In this document: positions 35,572 through 40,086 of the stretch, one piece after another | Layout of the letters: each line of letters begins with the position of its first letter | Position numbering within the stretch: the stretch's first letter is position 1 | DNA from: Gammaproteobacteria bacterium | GTDB lineage: Bacteria > Pseudomonadota > Gammaproteobacteria > Steroidobacterales > Steroidobacteraceae | DNA length: 40,086 nucleotides | Direction: 5' to 3' | Assembly (NCBI GenBank): GCA_027366635.1 | Contig: DAHXNE010000083.1 | Span: forward strand, 1-40,086 | Translations under genes and position numbers: made by a program | Notes under the pieces: generated by a model | Told to the model about the DNA's origin: nothing | The model's input: the letters and a program-made list of their open reading frames with translations, nothing else | Databases searched by the model: none

Positions 35572-35735
35572 GCATTGCGGGGGAGCGCTTCGCAGCGCTC
35601 GGGACGGACTGAGCCTTGATTCGCTGTCGCTGCGACCCAGGGCGGCTGCATCGAGCCGCCTCGCCGTCGCGCCATCCATCGCCGGCATGGATGCCGGAGC
35701 CTTGCGCGCATCCTGGTAAACTGCGGCGCTGCGCC

Positions 35736-35812
35736 GCCCCGGTAGCTCAGTTGGATAGAGCGCACCCCTCCTAAGGGTGAGGTCACAGGTTCAACTCCTG
35801 TCCGGGGCGCCA
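35736..35812 (+). tRNA. tRNA-Arg (anticodon CCU)
   Basis: A complete 77-nt cloverleaf: acceptor GCCCCGG/CCGGGGC, D-stem GCTC/GAGC, anticodon stem CACCC/GGGTG with loop CTCCTAA, T-arm ACAGG/CCTGT with loop TTCAACT, and an encoded CCA end. The anticodon CCT (35770-35772) reads AGG. No integrase gene or duplicated 3' end is seen nearby. Confidence 0.97.
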
Positions 35813-35944
35813 TCGACGCCCGCAGTGGGGCGATCGGCGGCTGTCTCGCGGGCGGTCGGCCACGGCGAGAGTATGGCCCACGCGATGCAGACTGCCCGGT
35901 CGGGAAATAGAAGCGCCGCATTGCCGCATTCATGTGCAAGTCCA
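35813..35944. other. spacer after the tRNA, holding decayed coding sequence
   Basis: Minus-strand pieces such as FPDRAVCIAWAILS near 35905-35865 look like the C-terminal end of the small membrane protein described next, in a shifted frame. No other element is seen. Confidence 0.4.
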
Positions 35945-36109
35945 TCAGCAGCGATACCCGGATGATGCCGGCACGGCTAGCATCACCGCGCCGCCGAGGA
36001 GGCTGGCGTAGGACACGCCAAGCGGGCCGAGGAAGAACGCGAGAGCGACGGCGGTGGGGAGGGATTTGGCGGGTCTCTCCCGAATGGGGCTGTCGGCGGT
36101 CTGGCGCAT
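35945..36109 (-). pseudogene. small membrane protein, truncated by frameshift
   Basis: A 54-codon frame from ATG 36109 contains KSLPTAVALAFFLGPLGVSY and GGAVMLAV, a pattern of small hydrophobic proteins with the AFFLGPLG motif. The frame stops early (SSGYRC), and the expected second membrane segment ending in an ICIIWA-like motif appears later in another frame (CIAWAIL near 35885). So it is probably a decayed member. A short functional protein cannot be excluded. Confidence 0.5.
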
Positions 36110-36143
36110 GAGGGGTTTGGCGCGCGTGGACAGCTGAGCGCAC

Positions 36144-36187
36144 TATACTCTGTGGGCTCGTGAAGTCCCCGGCCCGGGACTCGAGCC
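36144..36187 (+). promoter_or_regulatory. promoter-like TATACT followed by a long hairpin
   Basis: TATACT (36144-36149) is a good -10 box, though no strong -35 is visible. A transcript from it would begin at the foot of a hairpin: GGCTCG ... CGAGCC (36155-36160 with 36182-36187) and AGTCCC ... GGGACT (36164-36169 with 36176-36181), 12 bp with a 3-nt bulge. A second 8-bp stem, CCCGCGGC/GCCGCGGG, lies at 36207-36238. It may be a structured leader of the DUF5658 gene or a small RNA. Confidence 0.4.
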
Positions 36188-36330
36188 GTTCATGACGCGC
36201 CTGCGTCCCGCGGCGGCGGCTGGGTGATGGGCCGCGGGCTGCGATCGCGATCACACTTCGGGCCGTCTCGGTCGGTGACCTCGGGTGCCGAACGTACAAT
36301 CGCGCGAGCTTTGGCCGAAAATGTCTCAAC

Positions 36331-36813
36331 GTGCCCAAACCGCTCTTACGCCGTTCTGGCGGCTCGCAACCGGGCCCCGATCGCCGCAGCGAGCCCGATC
36401 GCCGCAGCAACCTGGTGCGAGCCCTGTGGTTTGGGAGCGTGCGGCCGCGCCGCCACGGTCCGCGGCGCCAGGGCGAGAATCGCCTCGGGGCGGTAGATTG
36501 GCATCACCCTTGGTGGCTCGCCGTGGCCGTGCTCATCATGGCACTGTCGTGCACCGATGCGGCCCTCACCCTGCTGTTGATCAATCGCGGTGCTCGCGAA
36601 GTCAATCCGTTCCTGGTATCCCTTGTGCATGGCTCCACCGTGACCTTCGTCCTGGTGAAGGTCGCGCTCACCGGCGGCGGTATCGTCTGCCTGACGCTGC
36701 TGTCGCGCCTGCGGGTCTTCGGCTGGCTGCCGGTCAAGCTCATCCTCTACGGGGTGCTGCTTGCATACATCGTACTAATTCTCTACGAACTTGCGCTGCT
36801 CGGGATGCTTTGA
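36331..36813 (+). CDS. DUF5658-like small membrane protein
   Basis: A 160-aa frame from GTG 36331. An Arg-rich N-terminal 50 residues is followed by three hydrophobic helices: about 60-84, 102-123 and 133-158. The first two enclose the DUF5658 hallmark CTDAALTLLLINRGAREVNP (Asp76, Glu90, Asn92, Pro93). No ribosome-binding site precedes the GTG, so the start is uncertain; a later GTG inside the Arg-rich part is possible. A TACAAT at 36295-36300 may be its -10 box. Function unknown. The sucA gene follows 125 nt downstream. Confidence 0.65.
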   Translation: MPKPLLRRSGGSQPGPDRRSEPDRRSNLVRALWFGSVRPRRHGPRRQGENRLGAVDWHHPWWLAVAVLIMALSCTDAALTLLLINRGAREVNPFLVSLVHGSTVTFVLVKVALTGGGIVCLTLLSRLRVFGWLPVKLILYGVLLAYIVLILYELALLGML

Positions 36814-36938
36814 GGAGCGCGGCGTGATGCGACGGAGAAACCTGAATTCGCGTTCAGTTTCGCTGTCTCGCGCGCGAACTGGGTTCCTCGGGTATATCCT
36901 TTCCGTTACACTACGCCTTCGCGGTTGCTCCTCCCAGC

Positions 36939-39830
36939 ATGCTTGAACCTACACCTCTTTTCGGCGGCAACGCCGATTTCCTGGATACGCTCTACGAGCA
37001 GTACCTGCGCGACCCCGCGAGCTGCGATGCCCGCTGGCGTCAATACTTCGATGCCCTGCCGGGCGCGCCCGGCGGCGAGCAATCGCGAGCGACGATCGAG
37101 GAGCGCCTGACCGCGCGAGCGCGTCAGGGGCGCTCGCTCGCACCGCCCGGCGCCGCGCGCAGCGCCGATGCGCGCCAGGCGGCTGTCTCACGGTTGATTC
37201 AGGTGTGGATCAACCGAGGGCATCTGGTGGCGAACATCGATCCTTTGGGCCTGGTGCAGCAACCCCGACCGCACGTGCTGGAGCTGGAGTACTTCAAACT
37301 CTCGCCGGCGGACCTCGATGCCGAGTTCTACACCGGTAGCCGTACCGAGGCGGTGCGTAAGCGCATGCCGTTGCGCGAGATCCTGCGCGAGCTCGAGATC
37401 ATCTATGGCGGTTCCGTGGGCGCGGAGTTCGCGCACATCTCCGAATCGACCGAGCGGCTGTGGCTGCAGGATCGTTTTCAGGCCGGCCGGCTGCAGCAGC
37501 GCTTCACGTCCGAGGAAAAGCACAACATTCTCTGGCAGCTGACGGCTGCCGAGGGGCACGAGCGTTATTTGCACACCAAGTACGTCGGTCAGAAGCGCTT
37601 TTCGCTCGAGGGCGGCGAGACGCTGATCCCGATGCTCGACGATCTGATCCAGAGCTGCGGCAGTGCGGCGGTGGAGGAGGTCGTGATCGGCATGGCGCAT
37701 CGCGGCCGGCTCAACGTGCTGGTGAATTTGCTCGGTAAGCCGCCGTCATTGCTGTTCTCGGAATTCGAAGGCAACTACGACCTGAGCCACCTGAAGGGTT
37801 CCGGTGACGTGAAGTACCACAAGGGATTCTCCGCGGATCTGCGCACCCCTGCGGGAAACGTGCACACCGTGCTCGCCTTCAATCCTTCGCACCTCGAAGT
37901 CGTCAATCCGGTGGTCGAAGGGTCGGTGCGGGCACGCCAGGAGCGCCGCAGCGACACCCGTGGCGAGCGCGTGCTGCCCGTGTTGATCCATGGCGATGCG
38001 GCGTTCGCCGGGCAGGGCGTCGTGATGGAAACGCTGCAGCTCTCCCAGGCGAGCGGCTTCCGGACCGGTGGGACGCTGCACGTGGTGATCAATAATCAGG
38101 TGGGCTTCACCACCTCCGATCCGCGCGATGCACGCTCGACGCGCTACTGCAGCGACGTCGCCAAGATGCTCGAGGCGCCGATCTTCCACGTCAACGGCGA
38201 TGACCCGGAAGCGGCGGTATTCGTGACGCGCCTTGCGCTCGAATACCGCATGCGCTACGGCAAGGATGTCGTGATCGACCTGGTGTGCTACCGGCGACTG
38301 GGGCACAACGAGGCTGACGAGCCGGCGGCCACTCAGCCGCAGATGTATCAGAGGATTCGCGAGCACCCCACCACTCGCAAGCTGTACGCGGACCGGCTGG
38401 TCGCCGAGGGCGTCATCCCGCAGTCCGAACCCGATGCTCTCGTCGCGCAGTACCGCGACGGGCTCGATCAGGGCAAGCCGCTAGCGCGCGCCGCGCTCGG
38501 CATGATCGGCAACCAGTTCACGGTCGACTGGACGCGTTACGCGCATTCGGACTGGACCGAGCGCGTGGGTACCGGGGTTGACCTCAAGCGGTTGAAGTCC
38601 CTCGGCGAGCAGCTGACGGAGCTTCCCAAAGACTTCACCCTGCATCCGCGCGTGGCGCAGATCATCGCCCACCGCCAGCAGATGCACGCGGGCAAGATGC
38701 CCCTCGACTGGGGCTGTGCGGAGTTGCTCGCCTATGCCTCGCTGGTGGAGGACGGTTATTCGTTGCGGTTGTGCGGCCAGGACAGCGGTCGCGGCACGTT
38801 CTTTCATCGCCACGCCGTGCTGCACGATCAGGACAGCATGCGGCAGTTCATACCGCTGCAGCATCTGGCCGAGCGCCAGCCGCGCGTGCAGATCATCGAC
38901 TCGGTGCTTTCCGAGGAGGCCGTCCTCGGCTTCGAGTACGGTTACTCCACCACCGAACCGGCATGCCTGACGATCTGGGAAGCCCAGTTTGGCGATTTCG
39001 CCAATGGCGCGCAGGTCATCATCGATCAATTCATCAGCTCCGGGGAGGCGAAGTGGGAGCGTTACTGCGGCCTGGTGCTGTTTCTGCCGCACGGCTACGA
39101 GGGCCAGGGCCCGGAGCATTCCTCGGCGCGCCTGGAGCGATTCCTGCAGCTATGCGCGGAATCGAACATGCAAGTGTGCGTGCCGTCGACGCCGGCGCAG
39201 ATGTTTCACATGCTGCGCCGGCAGATGCTGCAGCCGTTCCGCAAGCCGCTGATCGTGATGACTCCGAAGAGCCTGCTGCGGCACGACCTGTCGGTCTCGG
39301 CGCTGGAGGATCTGGCCGACGGCGCGTTTGCGCCCGTGATCGACGAGCTCGACGAGATCACCCCCGCCGAGGTGCGCCGGGCGGTCTTCTGCAGCGGCAA
39401 GGTGTACTTCGATCTGCTCAAGGCGCGGCGCCAATCAGGCATCCGCGATGTGGTGCTGGTGCGCATCGAGCAGCTCTATCCGTTTCCAAGCGATGAATAC
39501 CGCGCGACGCTGGCGCGCTACCGGAATCTTCGCGAAGTGGTGTGGTGTCAGGAAGAGCCGCAGAATCAGGGTGCCTGGTATCAAATCCGCCACCGGCTCG
39601 CCGAGTCGCTCAAGTCGGGTGTGGAACTGCTGTATGCCGGGCGGGCTCCGGCGGCCGCGCCCGCGACCGGTATCGGCCCGGCGCACGCCCGCGAGCAGCA
39701 GACGCTGGTGGATGCGGCGCTGCATTCGACGACGACTGAGAACTCCGCCCGCAAGACAGCGCGGCTGACCTCGGACGGCCACACCCGTGGACGCAAGACG
39801 GCCGCGACGCCGATGAGAAAGAGCTCTTAA
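36939..39830 (+). CDS. sucA: 2-oxoglutarate dehydrogenase E1 component
   Basis: A 963-aa thiamine-diphosphate enzyme that decarboxylates 2-oxoglutarate in the TCA cycle. Family features: NADFLDTLYEQYL at the N terminus, GMAHRGRLNVL, HLKGSGDVKYHKGFS, FNPSHLEVVNPVVEGSVRA, the ThDP-binding HGDAAFAGQGVVMETL, INNQVGFTTSDPRD, and CYRRLGHNEADEPAATQP. Length matches SucA, with an extra basic tail of about 35 residues after VDAAL. TACACT at 36907-36912 is a possible -10 box. sucB follows after 4 nt. Confidence 0.97.
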   Translation: MLEPTPLFGGNADFLDTLYEQYLRDPASCDARWRQYFDALPGAPGGEQSRATIEERLTARARQGRSLAPPGAARSADARQAAVSRLIQVWINRGHLVANIDPLGLVQQPRPHVLELEYFKLSPADLDAEFYTGSRTEAVRKRMPLREILRELEIIYGGSVGAEFAHISESTERLWLQDRFQAGRLQQRFTSEEKHNILWQLTAAEGHERYLHTKYVGQKRFSLEGGETLIPMLDDLIQSCGSAAVEEVVIGMAHRGRLNVLVNLLGKPPSLLFSEFEGNYDLSHLKGSGDVKYHKGFSADLRTPAGNVHTVLAFNPSHLEVVNPVVEGSVRARQERRSDTRGERVLPVLIHGDAAFAGQGVVMETLQLSQASGFRTGGTLHVVINNQVGFTTSDPRDARSTRYCSDVAKMLEAPIFHVNGDDPEAAVFVTRLALEYRMRYGKDVVIDLVCYRRLGHNEADEPAATQPQMYQRIREHPTTRKLYADRLVAEGVIPQSEPDALVAQYRDGLDQGKPLARAALGMIGNQFTVDWTRYAHSDWTERVGTGVDLKRLKSLGEQLTELPKDFTLHPRVAQIIAHRQQMHAGKMPLDWGCAELLAYASLVEDGYSLRLCGQDSGRGTFFHRHAVLHDQDSMRQFIPLQHLAERQPRVQIIDSVLSEEAVLGFEYGYSTTEPACLTIWEAQFGDFANGAQVIIDQFISSGEAKWERYCGLVLFLPHGYEGQGPEHSSARLERFLQLCAESNMQVCVPSTPAQMFHMLRRQMLQPFRKPLIVMTPKSLLRHDLSVSALEDLADGAFAPVIDELDEITPAEVRRAVFCSGKVYFDLLKARRQSGIRDVVLVRIEQLYPFPSDEYRATLARYRNLREVVWCQEEPQNQGAWYQIRHRLAESLKSGVELLYAGRAPAAAPATGIGPAHAREQQTLVDAALHSTTTENSARKTARLTSDGHTRGRKTAATPMRKSS

Positions 39831-39834
39831 ACGA

Positions 39835-40086
39835 ATGACAATAGAAATCAAAGTCCCGCAGCTCCCGGAGTCGATCTCGGACGCCACGCTCGTCGCGTGG
39901 CACAAGCAACCCGGCGATGCCGTGCGGCGCGATGAGAATCTCGCCGATCTCGAGACCGACAAAGTGGTACTCGAGGTGCCCGCGCCCGCCGATGGCGTGC
40001 TGCGCGAGGTGAAGGTGGCAGCCGGCACGGTGGTCACCGCCGGGCAGCTGCTCGCGCTGATCGAGGCGGGCGCGCCATCGGCCGTT
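39835..40086 (+). CDS. sucB: dihydrolipoyllysine succinyltransferase (E2), N-terminal part
   Basis: The first 84 codons of the E2 subunit of 2-oxoglutarate dehydrogenase, cut by the window edge. The lipoyl domain is evident: EIKVPQLPESISDATLVAWH, then DLETDKVVLEVPAP with the lipoylated Lys, and GTVVTAGQLLALIEAG. The ATG lies 4 nt after the sucA stop, as in a typical sucAB operon. Confidence 0.96.
   Translation, partial: MTIEIKVPQLPESISDATLVAWHKQPGDAVRRDENLADLETDKVVLEVPAPADGVLREVKVAAGTVVTAGQLLALIEAGAPSAV

Noticed and set aside
34258-35688. A 476-codon minus-strand open frame
   Set aside because: Gln/Arg-rich shadow opposite the diguanylate cyclase gene, with no motif.
35736-35812. tRNA-Arg as attachment site of an integrated element
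   Set aside because: No integrase gene and no second copy of the tRNA 3' end is seen in the window.
1-40086. CRISPR arrays or phage defence islands
   Set aside because: No regularly spaced repeats, cas genes or recognisable defence genes were found; the CPBP protease alone is not evidence of a defence system.

Overview
The window is GC-rich (roughly 65%) DNA. Its gene content points to a gammaproteobacterium, or a close betaproteobacterial or Xanthomonadales-like relative: sucA-sucB, two TonB-dependent outer-membrane receptors, an RlpA-type lipoprotein, BtuM and CobC/CobS/CobT/CobU-type B12 late steps. I cannot name the species. Real genes are interleaved with an unusually large number of decayed fragments, as in a lineage shedding genes.

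Layout. 1-2700: the start of a minus-strand gene, a SAM-dependent methyltransferase, a scrambled serine-hydrolase relic and a truncated IS3-family transposase. 2801-18662: a vitamin B12 regulon framed by two cobalamin riboswitches. One riboswitch (plus strand) precedes a btuB outer-membrane receptor. The other (minus strand) precedes a tightly coupled operon read leftwards: btuM, btuR/cobO, a cobB-like remnant, bluB, a btuF-like binding protein, cbiB, cobD, cobQ, cobU, a 49-codon ORF, cobT, cobS, cobC and pduX. A complete IS1634-type element sits between the convergent btuB and pduX ends, exactly at the pduX stop codon.

18663-30411: a GST pseudogene, an EamA transporter, a second large TonB-dependent receptor, a two-CBS-domain protein, a decayed phosphoesterase, a CPBP membrane protease, a Rieske oxygenase, a secreted CHRD protein, and a coupled pair of an HTH protein and an RlpA-like lipoprotein. 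30714-40086: a large secreted BNR-repeat protein, a membrane diguanylate cyclase, tRNA-Arg(CCU), a decayed small membrane-protein gene, a DUF5658-type membrane protein, and the 2-oxoglutarate dehydrogenase genes sucA and (partial) sucB.

How the genes work together. BtuB would carry corrinoids across the outer membrane and BtuM across the inner membrane. BtuR adenosylates the corrinoid. CobQ and CbiB build adenosylcobinamide phosphate, with the aminopropanol arm from PduX (threonine kinase) and CobD (decarboxylase). CobU, BluB/CobT, CobS and CobC activate the intermediate, make and attach 5,6-dimethylbenzimidazole, and finish the cofactor. No corrin-ring genes are visible and the cobB-like piece is only an N-terminal stub, so the cluster looks like uptake plus late assembly. 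Corrin-ring genes outside the window cannot be excluded.

The least explained items are the 49-codon ORF that exactly fills the cobU-cobT gap, the roughly 490-nt structured leader between the second riboswitch and btuM, and a promoter-like and hairpin-rich element upstream of the DUF5658 gene. None of these proves a new system.
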